Assembly: GCF_037892605.1 (NCBI RefSeq)
Contig: NZ_JBBKTU010000001.1
Location: forward strand, 3,596,001-3,660,000
From: Lacibacter sp. H407
GTDB lineage: Bacteria; Bacteroidota; Bacteroidia; Chitinophagales; Chitinophagaceae
DNA length: 64,000 nt
Direction: 5' to 3'
In this document: one piece after another, positions 36,983 through 46,471 of the stretch
Layout: each line of letters begins with the position of its first letter
How positions within the stretch are numbered: the stretch's first letter is position 1
Notes under the pieces: model-generated
The model's input: only the letters and a program-made list of their open reading frames with translations
Told to the model about the DNA's origin: nothing
The model's database searches: none
Position numbers and translations under genes: made by a program

Positions 36983-38635
36983 ATGCACCGTAGAACCTTA
37001 CTGAAGCAATTAGCTGCTTCTGTTCCTGCAGTATGGCTGGCACAACATGCCGATGCTGCAGCTTTCTTTTCATCCGATGATCTGCACATTGCAGAAGGAC
37101 CTTTTCAGCCCAACTGGGATTCATTGCAGCAATACAAAACACCCGAGTGGTACAGGAATGCAAAGTTTGGCATCTGGGCACATTGGGGACCGCAGTGCGA
37201 ACCTGAGTTTGGCGATTGGTATGCACGGGAAATGTACATGGAAGGAAACGGCAAATACAAGTATCATGTAGAGAAGTATGGCCATCCTTCGGAGTTTGGT
37301 TTTAAAGATGTGATCAACAAATGGAAAGCAGAATTGTGGAATCCGGAAGAGTTACTGGAGTTATATAAAAATGCAGGTGCGAAATATTTCATGGCGCTGG
37401 CTAATCATCATGATAATTTCGATTTGTACAACAGTAAATATCATCAATGGAATTCAACCAAAATCGGACCGAAGAAGGATTTAGTTGGAGGTTGGGCCAA
37501 AGCTGCACGCAAACAGGGTTTGCATTTTGGTGTGAGTGTACATGCAGCACATGCATGGAGTTGGTACGAAACTGCACAACGAGCTGATAAGAATGGACCG
37601 AAAGCCGGTGTTCCATACGATGGCAAACTCACGAAGAAAGATGGCAAAGGAAAATGGTGGGAAGGATTGGATCCGCAGGAATTGTATGCACAAAATCATG
37701 CATTGAGTAAAGAGAGTAATGACAATGCGGTAATACATGCACAGTGGGATTGGGCTGCAGGTGTGAGCGTGCCGGATAAAGCATACTGTGACAAGTTTTT
37801 CAAACGCACGATTGATCTTATTGATCAATATGATCCGGATGTAGTTTATTTCGATGATACAGTATTGCCTTTATATCCCATTAGTGATGTTGGGTTGAAG
37901 ATCGCTGCACATATGTATAACAAAAGTATCAAAACAAAAGGATCACTGCAGGCTGTTATTAACGGAAAAATCTTGAATGAGCAGCAACGCAAATGCATGG
38001 TGTGGGATATTGAACGTGGACAAAGCAACAGCATTGAACCATTGCCCTGGCAAACCGATACTTGTATCGGCAGCTGGCATTACAACAAACCGGTGTTCGA
38101 TAATCATCGGTACAAATCTGCTAAAACAGTCATTCATACGTTGGTAGATGTAGTGAGTAAAAATGGTAACCTGATGTTGAGTGTGCCTGTAAAAGGGAAT
38201 GGTACGATCGACAGTGATGAACGAAAAATTGTTGAAGAGATCGGCCGTTGGATGAAAGCCAACAGTGAAAGCATTTACGATACAAGACCTTGGACTGTTT
38301 TTGGTGAAGGCCCTGCATTGGAGAACACAGCGCCTCTATCGGCACAAGGTTTTAATGAAGGAAAAGGCAAGCCCATGGAAGCTCAGGATATCCGTTTTGT
38401 GGTGAAAGGCGATGTATTGTATGCAACGGTAATGGGCTGGCCGGAGAATGGAAAAGTGTTGATTAAAAATCTTGGCAGCGACAATCAACATTACAAAAAG
38501 AAAATTAACAAGGTCGAACTACTGAGTACAAAACAATCGCTCTCGTTTGAACAAACAGCAGAAGGTTTGCTGGTGAGCTTTCCGGAGAACAGACCTGCTG
38601 AGTTTTATGCAAATGCATTGAAAATAATTTCATGA
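36983..38635 (+). CDS. GH29 alpha-L-fucosidase
   Basis: This 550-residue protein begins HRRTLLKQLAASVPAVWLA, which fits a twin-arginine-type export signal; most neighbours have ordinary Sec signals. The GH29 barrel shows W-Y-R-N-A-K-F-G-I-W-A-H-W-G near residues 56-69, Y-F-M-A-L-A-N-H-H-D-N-F near 133 and V-V-Y-F-D-D near 288, where the first aspartate is the probable nucleophile; a C-terminal beta domain follows. The canonical W-x-D-G is changed to Y-F-D-D, as in some family branches. The enzyme would remove alpha-linked fucose from pectin or arabinogalactan side chains. The next gene overlaps it by 4 bp. Confidence 0.9.
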   Translation: MHRRTLLKQLAASVPAVWLAQHADAAAFFSSDDLHIAEGPFQPNWDSLQQYKTPEWYRNAKFGIWAHWGPQCEPEFGDWYAREMYMEGNGKYKYHVEKYGHPSEFGFKDVINKWKAELWNPEELLELYKNAGAKYFMALANHHDNFDLYNSKYHQWNSTKIGPKKDLVGGWAKAARKQGLHFGVSVHAAHAWSWYETAQRADKNGPKAGVPYDGKLTKKDGKGKWWEGLDPQELYAQNHALSKESNDNAVIHAQWDWAAGVSVPDKAYCDKFFKRTIDLIDQYDPDVVYFDDTVLPLYPISDVGLKIAAHMYNKSIKTKGSLQAVINGKILNEQQRKCMVWDIERGQSNSIEPLPWQTDTCIGSWHYNKPVFDNHRYKSAKTVIHTLVDVVSKNGNLMLSVPVKGNGTIDSDERKIVEEIGRWMKANSESIYDTRPWTVFGEGPALENTAPLSAQGFNEGKGKPMEAQDIRFVVKGDVLYATVMGWPENGKVLIKNLGSDNQHYKKKINKVELLSTKQSLSFEQTAEGLLVSFPENRPAEFYANALKIIS

Positions 38636-39639
38636 TGAAACGATTCCTGTTGTTGATAGTATTGTTTGCATTTGCAGCAAGTGTTGCTACTGCACAAAGC
38701 AATACCGTTCCAAAACCATTGTTCGATGATCCCATCTACCACGGCGCTGCCGATCCCGTCATCATCTACAACAAAGCCAAAAAGAAATGGTGGATGTTCT
38801 ACACCAACCGTCTTGCATCAATTGAAGATTCAACCGTGCAATGGGTGCATGGTACACGCATTGGCATTGCAGAAAGTAAAGATGGCGTAAATTGGAAATA
38901 CGTTGATACAGCAAACATCAACTATCGTCCGGATATTGGATACACACATTGGGCGCCTGATGTAATTGAACACAACGGCACTTATCACATGTATCTCACC
39001 TATGTACCGGGCACATTCAAAGACTGGAATCATCCGAGAGTGATTGTTCATTTAACCAGCAAGGATCTACTCAACTGGAACTATCAATCAACATTGAAGT
39101 TGGTGAACGAAAAAGTTATTGATGCGTCGGTATATAAGATCAACGATACAACGTTCCGCATGTGGTACAATAACGAGAAAGATGGTAAGAGTATCTATTA
39201 TGCAGATAGCAAAGACCTGTACAACTGGGTAGATAAAGGCAAAGCCATTGCAGCACGAGGCGAAGGACCAAAAACTTTTTATTGGCAGGGAAAATATTTT
39301 ATGATCGTTGATGCATGGAAAGGAATGGAAGTCTATTCATCCACTGATCTGTTAAACTGGAACAAACAAAGCAAACGAATACTCGAAGAACCCGGCAAAG
39401 GAAAAGATGACCAGGCGATTGGCGGACATTGTGATGTGATCGTAAATAAAGATGGTCGTGCATTTGTGTATTACTTCACTCATCCCGGAAGAAGCAAAGC
39501 CAATCCTGCAGCCAAAGGTTCGTTTGATGAGAAGCGAAGTGTGATACAGGTAGCAGAATTAAAATATGTAAATGGTGAAGTTGTCTGCGACAGGGATGAA
39601 CCGATTGCAGGTACTAAAAAAGGAGTAAAGATCTTATGA
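38632..39639 (+). CDS. GH43-like five-bladed beta-propeller glycosidase
   Basis: This 335-residue protein has a signal peptide (MKRFLLLIVLFAFAASVATAQ when started at 38635; an ATG three bases earlier overlaps the GH29 stop as ATGA). It carries the GH43 pattern: base aspartate in G-A-A-D-P-V-I-I-Y near residue 39, W-A-P-D-V-I-E-H-N-G near 104, a modulating aspartate in V-I-D-A-S-V-Y near 163 and an acid glutamate in R-G-E-G-P-K near 206. GH43 enzymes remove arabinose, xylose or galactose. The subfamily and substrate cannot be told from sequence reading alone. Translational coupling with both neighbours places it in the rhamnogalacturonan enzyme operon. Confidence 0.78.
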   Translation: MMKRFLLLIVLFAFAASVATAQSNTVPKPLFDDPIYHGAADPVIIYNKAKKKWWMFYTNRLASIEDSTVQWVHGTRIGIAESKDGVNWKYVDTANINYRPDIGYTHWAPDVIEHNGTYHMYLTYVPGTFKDWNHPRVIVHLTSKDLLNWNYQSTLKLVNEKVIDASVYKINDTTFRMWYNNEKDGKSIYYADSKDLYNWVDKGKAIAARGEGPKTFYWQGKYFMIVDAWKGMEVYSSTDLLNWNKQSKRILEEPGKGKDDQAIGGHCDVIVNKDGRAFVYYFTHPGRSKANPAAKGSFDEKRSVIQVAELKYVNGEVVCDRDEPIAGTKKGVKIL

Positions 39640-40895
39640 AGCAAGTAATCGCATTGATCTGTTTGTTTGTTGTTGCATCTGTTGCAACAGCGCAGGAATA
39701 TATCATTACCAACTATGGCGTAAGCAACGACAGTACAAAGCTGCAAACAGCCGCTATTCAAAACGTGATTGATAAAGCCGAAGCAAATGGTGGCGGCACC
39801 ATTGTTATTCCGAAAGGTGTTTATTTAACAGGGGCCTTGTTCTTCAAACCCAAAACAAAATTGTTGATACAGGAAGGAGCCAAGTTGAAAGGTTCGGATC
39901 ATATTGACAACTATCCAATGATTCCATCACGTATGGAAGGCCGGAGTATTTATTACTATGCAGCACTCATCAATGCCTATCATGTCGACAGTTTCCAGAT
40001 CAATGGACCGGGTACGATCGATGGCAATGGTCTGAAGTATTGGGAATATTTTTGGTTCTATCGTGACTCTGTACAGAAGACAGGACGTTCAGCAACCAAT
40101 CTTGAAGTACATCGTCCACGGTTGTTGTTTATCTGGGGTAGCAACAATGTAACTATCAAAGATGTGAAGCTGCATAACTCCGGATTCTGGACAACACATT
40201 TGTATGAGTGCAATGATGTACTCATTGAAAACTGTGATATACGTTCGCCATTCAAACCCGTAAAAGCACCGAGCACCGACGGAATTGATATTGACGTTTG
40301 TAAACGGGTAACCATCCGCAAATGTTATATCTCCGTGAATGATGATGCGGTGTGTATCAAAGGTGGCAAAGGTCCTGATGCGCACAAGCGTGGCGAGAAT
40401 GGAGTAGTAGAAGATATTTTAATTGAAGACTGTGTGTTTGGAGAATCGCATGGTACCTTAACATTTGGCAGCGAAAGTATTCATGCACGCAATATTGTGA
40501 TGCGTAATTGCAAGATGGAACACAATACATCGATCCTGCGTTTGAAAATGCGTCCCGATACTTACCAGGTATATGAAAACGTACGAATAGAGAATATCAC
40601 AGGCAAATGCGGCACCATCATAAGCATGGCTCCGTGGACGCAGTTCTACGACATGGGTGGCAGTAATGAAAAACCATTTGCTATTGTTCGCAATATCAGT
40701 TTCAGCAATATCAACGTGCAATGCAAAACAGTGGGTGCCATGCAAGGCAATCCGAAGGATACGGTTTCAAACATTCTTTTCAAGAACATTACAGCAACGG
40801 CAGAGAAAGCTGAGTTGAAAACAAACTATACAGGCATAACATTTGAACATGTAACAGTAAACGGAGTCCCGTTTAACCCAATAAAAAAAGATTGA
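39636..40895 (+). CDS. GH28 polygalacturonase/rhamnogalacturonan hydrolase (copy 1)
   Basis: This 419-residue secreted protein (signal to ATAQ, residue 19) forms a right-handed beta-helix. The GH28 active-site blocks are S-T-D-G-I-D (about 210), V-N-D-D-A-V-C-I-K-G (about 229), E-S-H-G-T-L-T-F-G-S-E (about 269) and R-L-K-M-R (about 301). The third block has S-H-G in place of the usual G-H-G and the fourth R-L-K in place of R-I-K, both tolerated in exo-acting or rhamnogalacturonan-directed branches. It overlaps the GH43-like gene by 4 bp (ATGA). Confidence 0.9.
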   Translation: MKQVIALICLFVVASVATAQEYIITNYGVSNDSTKLQTAAIQNVIDKAEANGGGTIVIPKGVYLTGALFFKPKTKLLIQEGAKLKGSDHIDNYPMIPSRMEGRSIYYYAALINAYHVDSFQINGPGTIDGNGLKYWEYFWFYRDSVQKTGRSATNLEVHRPRLLFIWGSNNVTIKDVKLHNSGFWTTHLYECNDVLIENCDIRSPFKPVKAPSTDGIDIDVCKRVTIRKCYISVNDDAVCIKGGKGPDAHKRGENGVVEDILIEDCVFGESHGTLTFGSESIHARNIVMRNCKMEHNTSILRLKMRPDTYQVYENVRIENITGKCGTIISMAPWTQFYDMGGSNEKPFAIVRNISFSNINVQCKTVGAMQGNPKDTVSNILFKNITATAEKAELKTNYTGITFEHVTVNGVPFNPIKKD

Positions 40896-40969
40896 TACAA
40901 TCTGTATAGAAACAGACCAACATTGAACAAGAGGATGCCTTAACTTTCAAGCTGAAATAATTTTAAGCT

Positions 40970-41962
40970 ATGTCTTACTCAGCAAACGAACAACGTTATC
41001 AGCAAATGCAATACCGCCGCTGCGGCAAAAGCGGTATTCAGTTATCAGCACTTTCATTGGGCTTATGGCACAACTTCGGCGATGTAGATGATGAAGCCGT
41101 GTATCGTAAAACCTTGCACACTGCTTTTGATTGCGGCATTACCCATTTCGATTTGGCCAATAACTATGGCCCGCCTCCCGGCAGTGCAGAAATTAATTTC
41201 GGAAAAATTCTAAAGAATGATTTTGCTGCTTATCGTGATGAGTTGATCATCTCCAGCAAAGCAGGTTATTATATGTGGCCCGGCCCTTATGGTGAGTGGG
41301 GCAGTAAGAAAAATTTAGTTGCAAGTTTAAACCAGAGTTTAAAACGCATGCAACTCGATTATGTGGACATCTTTTATCATCATCGTCCCGATCCCAACAC
41401 GCCTTTGGAAGAAACAATGACAGCATTGGATCTCATCGTTCGCCAGGGAAAGGCTTTGTACGTTGGTATTTCCAATTACAAGAGTGAAGATGCCGCAAAA
41501 GCATTTGCTATTTTAAAAGAATTAGGTAGGCCTTGCCTTATTCATCAACCCAAGTATTCCATGTTTGAACGGTGGGTGGAGAAGGATGGATTATTGAATG
41601 TACTTGAAGCAAATGGTGTGGGTTGTATTCCTTTCTCTCCATTGGCTCAGGGACTGTTAACCAATAAATATCTCAAAGGAATTCCTGAAGGTTCACGTGC
41701 AACAAAAGGCGTGTTTTTAAAACAGGAACAGATCACCGAAGAAGTGTTGACGAAAGTAAGAGCACTCAACGACATTGCCACAACACGCAATCAATCACTG
41801 GCACAAATGGCCTTGGCCTGGTTATTAAGAGATGAACGTGTAACATCGGTTCTCATTGGTGCTAGCAGTAGTGCCCAGTTACTTGATTCGGTTGCATGTT
41901 TAAAGAACCTTGCTTTTACAACAGATGAATTAACAACAATCGAAACTATTTTAAACGGATAA
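40970..41962 (+). CDS. Aldo/keto reductase, YghZ-like
   Basis: This 330-residue cytoplasmic protein (no signal peptide) is an AKR-superfamily (alpha/beta)8 barrel. It has R-R-C-G-K-S-G-I-Q-L-S-A-L-S-L-G-L-W near residue 17, D-L-A-N-N-Y-G-P-P-P-G-S-A-E (catalytic D and Y, about 61-66), S-S-K-A-G-Y (catalytic K, about 96) and Y-H-H-R-P-D-P-N-T-P-L-E-E near 136. The long G-P-P-P-G-S-A-E loop is typical of YghZ/Kv-beta-like reductases that reduce L-glyceraldehyde 3-phosphate or other aldehydes with NADPH. In this PUL it may handle an aldehyde from rhamnose or uronate catabolism; that is inference. It starts 74 bp after GH28. Confidence 0.9.
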   Translation: MSYSANEQRYQQMQYRRCGKSGIQLSALSLGLWHNFGDVDDEAVYRKTLHTAFDCGITHFDLANNYGPPPGSAEINFGKILKNDFAAYRDELIISSKAGYYMWPGPYGEWGSKKNLVASLNQSLKRMQLDYVDIFYHHRPDPNTPLEETMTALDLIVRQGKALYVGISNYKSEDAAKAFAILKELGRPCLIHQPKYSMFERWVEKDGLLNVLEANGVGCIPFSPLAQGLLTNKYLKGIPEGSRATKGVFLKQEQITEEVLTKVRALNDIATTRNQSLAQMALAWLLRDERVTSVLIGASSSAQLLDSVACLKNLAFTTDELTTIETILNG

Positions 41963-41975
41963 TGCAAACTGTATT

Positions 41976-41990
41976 AGCCGACCCCGGGAG
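41976..41990 (+). repeat. Left REP half-palindrome of the transposase element
   Basis: GCCGACCCCGGGAG matches the right arm of the REP palindromes at 42589 and 46472 and the sequence at the left edge of the remnant at 53563-53780. It marks the 5' boundary of the element carrying the gene at 42019. Confidence 0.6.
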
Positions 41991-42018
41991 TAAGAATACG
42001 TTTTTTGTATCTTTCATT

Positions 42019-42579
42019 ATGGCCGTTCGTACACAACATGAACAGGAAACAAACAGTATTTATTTTGTAACATTTACCTGTTATCAATGGCTGCCGTTGT
42101 TTCATCAAACCAATTCATATGATGTGGTCTATAAGTGGTTTGATTATCTGTACACACAAAACATTCGTGTTGCGGGTTATGTTATTATGCCGAATCATGT
42201 GCATGTATTGTTGTACTTCCCTGAAATGAAAAAATCATTAAACACTGTTATAGTGAATGGGAAGCGTTTTATTGCTTATGAAATTATAAAACGACTTGAA
42301 ACTGAAAGAGAATTGTTACAACGACTTGCAGCAAGTGTAAAAGAAAGTGAAAAGAAAAAGGGGCAGCTGCATAAAGTATTTGAAGATAGTTTTGATGCGA
42401 AGAAGTGTATGTCAAAAGAATTCATTTATCAAAAGCTGGATTATATTCATCATAATCCTACAAGCGGTAAATGGATGTTGGCGAACGATTTCTTAAGCTA
42501 TGCCCATTCAAGTGCTTTGTTTTATGAAGAAACTGTTTGCATCTATGATAAGTTAATGCGTATTGAAGAGGTGCTGTAG
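42019..42579 (+). CDS. REP-associated tyrosine transposase (RAYT, Y1/HUH family)
   Basis: The start at 42019 gives 186 residues (MAVRTQHEQETNSIYFVTFT); the frame is open back to 41962 but that part lies in the left REP. The HUH motif is H60-V-H62 in MPNHVHVLL, and the likely catalytic tyrosine is Y142 in D-Y-I-H-H-N-P. This is the single-domain architecture of RAYT proteins, which mobilise or maintain REP palindromes rather than full IS200/IS605 elements. GC-rich palindromes flank the gene on both sides, and the REP family occurs repeatedly over the next 16 kb. Two 3'-end remnants lie at 53604 and 55307. The catalytic motifs are intact, so it may be active. Confidence 0.88.
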   Translation: MAVRTQHEQETNSIYFVTFTCYQWLPLFHQTNSYDVVYKWFDYLYTQNIRVAGYVIMPNHVHVLLYFPEMKKSLNTVIVNGKRFIAYEIIKRLETERELLQRLAASVKESEKKKGQLHKVFEDSFDAKKCMSKEFIYQKLDYIHHNPTSGKWMLANDFLSYAHSSALFYEETVCIYDKLMRIEEVL

Positions 42580-42588
42580 TGCTGGAAT

Positions 42589-42617
42589 CCCGGGGTCGGC
42601 TGACGCCAGACCCCGGG
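42589..42617. repeat. REP palindrome, right end of the transposase element
   Basis: The 9-bp arms CCCGGGGTC and GACCCCGGG enclose an inner GGC-TGAC-GCC hairpin with one bulged A. It begins 10 bp after the transposase stop. The remaining 116 bp before the GH78 gene should contain the GH78 promoter; no CAGGAT repeat is present there. Confidence 0.88.
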
Positions 42618-42733
42618 CAGACGTTCGGCCATTATATTTCGATTAACAATGTTGTAGTATGCAAAGAAATATATTTAGAGGTTAAAGTCTTTAAGCTCAT
42701 ATTGCCATTAATTATTTTATTTATCTTATCAAC

Positions 42734-45469
42734 ATGAAAAAAGTAATCTTTCTTCTTCTTGGTTTTCAATGTGTCTTTGTATTAACGTTCGCACAGGTAA
42801 AAGTTGATCAACTCAAAACTGAAAACCTAACCAACCCCATCGGGCTTGATGTGTTGCAACCATACTTCAGCTGGCAGTTAATTTCCAATCAACGGAATGT
42901 AATGCAGACTGCTTACGAAATAAGAGTAGCAACCGATGCAGCGTCATTAACAAAGGGCGATGCATGGAAGAGCGGAAAAATTACTTCCGATCAATCGATT
43001 CATGTGCCCTACAAAGGAGCTGCATTGCAATCGGGTAAAAAATATTACTGGCAGGTGCGTGTCTATTATAACAAAGGAGCAGCATCGGCATGGAGTGCAG
43101 TTGCTAATTGGCAAATGGGTTTATTAAAACCTACAGACTGGAAAGCACAATGGATCGAACCCGGCTATACCGAAGACAAAGAATTTGCAGCGCCACTCAT
43201 GCGCAAAGAATTCAGCAATGGGAAGAAAATAAAATCAGCAACAGCCTACATCACTGCACATGGTTTGTACGAAGCGCAGATCAACGGCAAACGGGTAGGT
43301 GATGCTTATCTCACACCCGGCTGGACGAGTTATAACAAACGCTTACAATACCAGGCATACGATGTAACCAATTTGTTGAAAGATGGCGCCAACGCTATTG
43401 CTGTTACATTGGGCGATGGTTGGTATCGTGGCAACTTCTCGTTCGATCACCGGAGAAATATTTTCGGAAAAGATATTGCTCTGTTGTTTCAACTTGAATT
43501 GATGTATACTGATGGAACAACTGCAACCATTGCTTCTGATGCAAGCTGGAAATCATCAACAGGTGCCATCCGTTCAAACGGTATCTACCAGGGGGAGATA
43601 TTCGATGCAACAAAAGAAAAGAATGGCTGGACATTGGCTGGCTATAGCGATAATAACTGGACTGCAGTAAAAACTGCCAACTTTTCAAAAGACATTTTAG
43701 TTGCCACTTATAACGAGCCCATCAAAAAACATGAAACATTTGCAACACTGAAAGTCATCACCACACCCAAAAAAGAAAAAGTGATCGACTTCGGACAAAA
43801 CCTTGTGGGCTGGGTGCAGTTAAAAGTAAAAGGCAAAGCAGGCGATACCATTAAAGTATCACATGCAGAAGTGTTAGACAAGAACGGAAATTTTTATACC
43901 GAGAATCTGCGTAGTGCAAAAGCACAGGCTGTGTACGTACTCAAAGGAAATGGCGAAGAAGTTTTTGAACCGCATTTTACTTTTTTTGGTTTCCGTTACA
44001 TCAAAGTGGAAGGTGTTGCAGCTGAATTGCAGCCGCAAAATTTTACAGCCGTTGCTTTGTATTCTGATATGCAGCAAACAGGCAGCTTCACTTCATCCGA
44101 TACACTCATCAATCAACTGCAGCATAATATTGAATGGGGATTGAGAGGAAATTTTGTAGATGTGCCAACCGATTGTCCGCAGCGTGATGAACGTATGGGC
44201 TGGACAGGTGATGCACAGGCTTTCTTCCGCACTGCAACATTTTTACGTGGAGTAAATAATTTCTTTACCAAATGGATGAAAGATGTGTCAGCCGATCAAA
44301 TTAAGAACGGCAGCATACCACATGTTATTCCGAATGTATTGGGCGAAGAAGGATGGGCAGCAGGCGGCAGTGCAGGCTGGGCCGATGTATCAACCATCAT
44401 CCCATGGGAAATGTATTTGGTGTATGGCGATAAACGCATTTTAGAAAACCAGTACAGCAGCATGAAAGCATGGGTGGGTTATATGCAAAGCCAAAGCACA
44501 AATGATCTGTGGAACAAAGGCAGTCACTTTGGCGATTGGTTGTTTTACACCATGGCCGATGATAATGATGGCAATGCCGCCATCACCAATAAATACTTAA
44601 TAGCACAATGCTTTTATGCATACTCCACGCAATTGCTCATTAATGCAGCAAAAGAATTAGGCAAGGCCGATGATGTGGCAACATACACCACGTTGCTGCA
44701 AAAAATAAAAACCGCATTCTTAAAAGAATACACAACGCCCAATGGTGCCACCATGAGCAACACACAAACATCGTATGTGCTGGCCCTGCAGTTCGATCTG
44801 TTTCCGGAAGAATTACGTCAGCAGGCGGCCGACCGTTTGGTGAACAACATCAAACAATACGGCAATCATTTAACCACCGGATTTTTGGGCACACCTTATT
44901 TGTGTCATGTGTTGAGTCGTTATGGTTACAGCGATGTGGCGTACACCTTGTTGTTGCAAAAAAACTATCCATCGTGGTTGTATCCTGTAACAAAAGGCGC
45001 TACTACTATTTGGGAACGTTGGGATGGTATCCGCACCAACGGCGATTTCCAGGCCATTACCATGAACTCCTTCAACCATTATGCATACGGCGCCATCGGC
45101 GACTGGATGTATCGTGTAATGGTTGGTTTGGATATCGACAAAGATGGTATCGGTTATAAGAAGATCCGTATACAACCGCATGTGGGTGGAAAGTTCACCC
45201 ATGCATCCGCCACCTACCAAACACAATACGGTACACTCAGCAGTGGCTGGAAACTGCAGGACGAGGTATTAACACTCACGGCAGAAATTCCTGTCAATAC
45301 AACCGCTACTATTTACATTCCTGCATTTGCAGAAACGGATGTATTAGGAAACGGTCAAGGAATTTCCTTTGTAAAAGAGATACAGGTGGTAGGAATGGAC
45401 AAAGGCTATCTCGTAGTGAAAGTTGGATCGGGCAAATATGAATTTCGTATGGCGTATAAGGCGAAGTAA
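42734..45469 (+). CDS. GH78 alpha-L-rhamnosidase
   Basis: This 911-residue secreted enzyme (signal to about residue 21, VLTFAQ) has the full GH78 layout. It starts with an N-terminal fibronectin-like domain (LKTENLTNPIGLDVLQPYFS), followed by beta-sandwich domains (AYITAHGLYEAQINGKRVGD, LTPGWTSYNKRLQYQAYDVT). The (alpha/alpha)6 catalytic barrel carries D-C-P-Q-R-D-E-R-M-G-W-T-G-D near residue 481, and a C-terminal domain (IRIQPHVGG) ends the protein. The family removes terminal alpha-rhamnose by inversion. With GH106 it gives the locus two unrelated rhamnosidases. The transposase element separates it from the rest of the enzyme operon, so it probably has its own promoter. Confidence 0.94.
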   Translation: MKKVIFLLLGFQCVFVLTFAQVKVDQLKTENLTNPIGLDVLQPYFSWQLISNQRNVMQTAYEIRVATDAASLTKGDAWKSGKITSDQSIHVPYKGAALQSGKKYYWQVRVYYNKGAASAWSAVANWQMGLLKPTDWKAQWIEPGYTEDKEFAAPLMRKEFSNGKKIKSATAYITAHGLYEAQINGKRVGDAYLTPGWTSYNKRLQYQAYDVTNLLKDGANAIAVTLGDGWYRGNFSFDHRRNIFGKDIALLFQLELMYTDGTTATIASDASWKSSTGAIRSNGIYQGEIFDATKEKNGWTLAGYSDNNWTAVKTANFSKDILVATYNEPIKKHETFATLKVITTPKKEKVIDFGQNLVGWVQLKVKGKAGDTIKVSHAEVLDKNGNFYTENLRSAKAQAVYVLKGNGEEVFEPHFTFFGFRYIKVEGVAAELQPQNFTAVALYSDMQQTGSFTSSDTLINQLQHNIEWGLRGNFVDVPTDCPQRDERMGWTGDAQAFFRTATFLRGVNNFFTKWMKDVSADQIKNGSIPHVIPNVLGEEGWAAGGSAGWADVSTIIPWEMYLVYGDKRILENQYSSMKAWVGYMQSQSTNDLWNKGSHFGDWLFYTMADDNDGNAAITNKYLIAQCFYAYSTQLLINAAKELGKADDVATYTTLLQKIKTAFLKEYTTPNGATMSNTQTSYVLALQFDLFPEELRQQAADRLVNNIKQYGNHLTTGFLGTPYLCHVLSRYGYSDVAYTLLLQKNYPSWLYPVTKGATTIWERWDGIRTNGDFQAITMNSFNHYAYGAIGDWMYRVMVGLDIDKDGIGYKKIRIQPHVGGKFTHASATYQTQYGTLSSGWKLQDEVLTLTAEIPVNTTATIYIPAFAETDVLGNGQGISFVKEIQVVGMDKGYLVVKVGSGKYEFRMAYKAK

Positions 45470-45565
45470 AGGCAATTAGAAAAGCATGATGTAACCGGCG
45501 GCATTGCTACTATTTATCTTCTGTTGCGTCGCACTCTTGTACTGTAGTTAATTCTAATCAGTCTT

Positions 45566-45598
45566 CGTTGGCTCGGGTTCTAGCCTTAGCCCCCGACG
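45566..45598. repeat. REP-like palindrome left of the endonuclease gene
   Basis: A degenerate member of the family; TCTAGCCTTAGCC (45579-45591) is identical to 46480-46492 in the REP on the other side of the gene at 45656. Confidence 0.65.
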
Positions 45599-45655
45599 GA
45601 CTTAATATCATTTATATTTGTGTGGACATACTTTTTTTGAATAAGCCCCATTTTT

Positions 45656-46447
45656 ATGAAGACTTACTTATTTGCATGGAATCCTAAGAAATGGCCTTGG
45701 GAAGATTTGGAAAAAAATCTTAATGAACTAAAGACTACTGGCGTTACTCGCCAAATGTGGAGTTGTATAAGCCATAAATCCGTCAATACTGGTGATCGGG
45801 CATTTCTGATAAGGCTTGGAGGAAAAAAGAATGGTATTGTTGGCGCTGGGTATGTTGCATCAGATTCTTTTTTAGCTAAACATTGGGATGGCTCTGGCAG
45901 ATTACTTGAACGTGTAAATGTTGATTTTGAAGATTTAAGTTTTCGCAATGACGACCCCTTTATTCCAATCAAAATTCTTAAGGACAGGTTTCCGCAACAA
46001 GTTTGGTCAACACAGGCATCTGGTATTGAAATTAAACCAGCAATAGCACATCAATTGGAAGAAATTTGGTTTGAACTTCTTCAAAAACAGTCAAAAGACA
46101 ACTCAAGTAAAGAATCACAAGAACAGAATGAAGGACGACCAAATAAATATATCGTCACAAAATATGAGAGAAATCCTCATGTTCGAGATAAGTGTATTCA
46201 ACACTACGGATATTTGTGTCAGGTTTGTAAAATTGATTTCGAAAAATCCTATGGAGAAGTTGGAAAAGATTTTATTCATGTTCACCATCTAAATCCTTTG
46301 GCATCAATTCGCAGCATCCACCAAATTGATCCTATTAAAGACTTAAAACCATTGTGTCCAAACTGCCATTCAATGGCTCATCGACGGAAAGTGCCATTCA
46401 CAATAGAAGAGTTAAAAAAAATCTATAAAAAAAACACTAATCAGTAA
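45656..46447 (+). CDS. EVE-like/HNH modification-dependent endonuclease
   Basis: This 263-residue cytoplasmic protein has two domains. Residues 1-140 resemble the EVE (PUA-like) fold that recognises modified bases: it opens with TYLFAWNPKKWPWEDL, followed by G-D-R-A-F-L-I-R and G-I-V-G-A-G-Y-V. A polar linker (145-165) leads to an HNH nuclease with zinc cysteines C188/C191 and C234/C237, catalytic H210-H211 in F-I-H-V-H-H-L-N-P, and H238/H242. Proteins of this design act as type IV restriction enzymes against DNA with modified cytosines. The gene is solitary, bracketed by REP palindromes, and A+T-richer than the PUL, which suggests acquisition. The EVE assignment is by pattern and is less certain than the HNH domain. 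Confidence 0.8.
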   Translation: MKTYLFAWNPKKWPWEDLEKNLNELKTTGVTRQMWSCISHKSVNTGDRAFLIRLGGKKNGIVGAGYVASDSFLAKHWDGSGRLLERVNVDFEDLSFRNDDPFIPIKILKDRFPQQVWSTQASGIEIKPAIAHQLEEIWFELLQKQSKDNSSKESQEQNEGRPNKYIVTKYERNPHVRDKCIQHYGYLCQVCKIDFEKSYGEVGKDFIHVHHLNPLASIRSIHQIDPIKDLKPLCPNCHSMAHRRKVPFTIEELKKIYKKNTNQ

Positions 46448-46471
46448 CACGAACTGTGAAGATCTCCGTCA

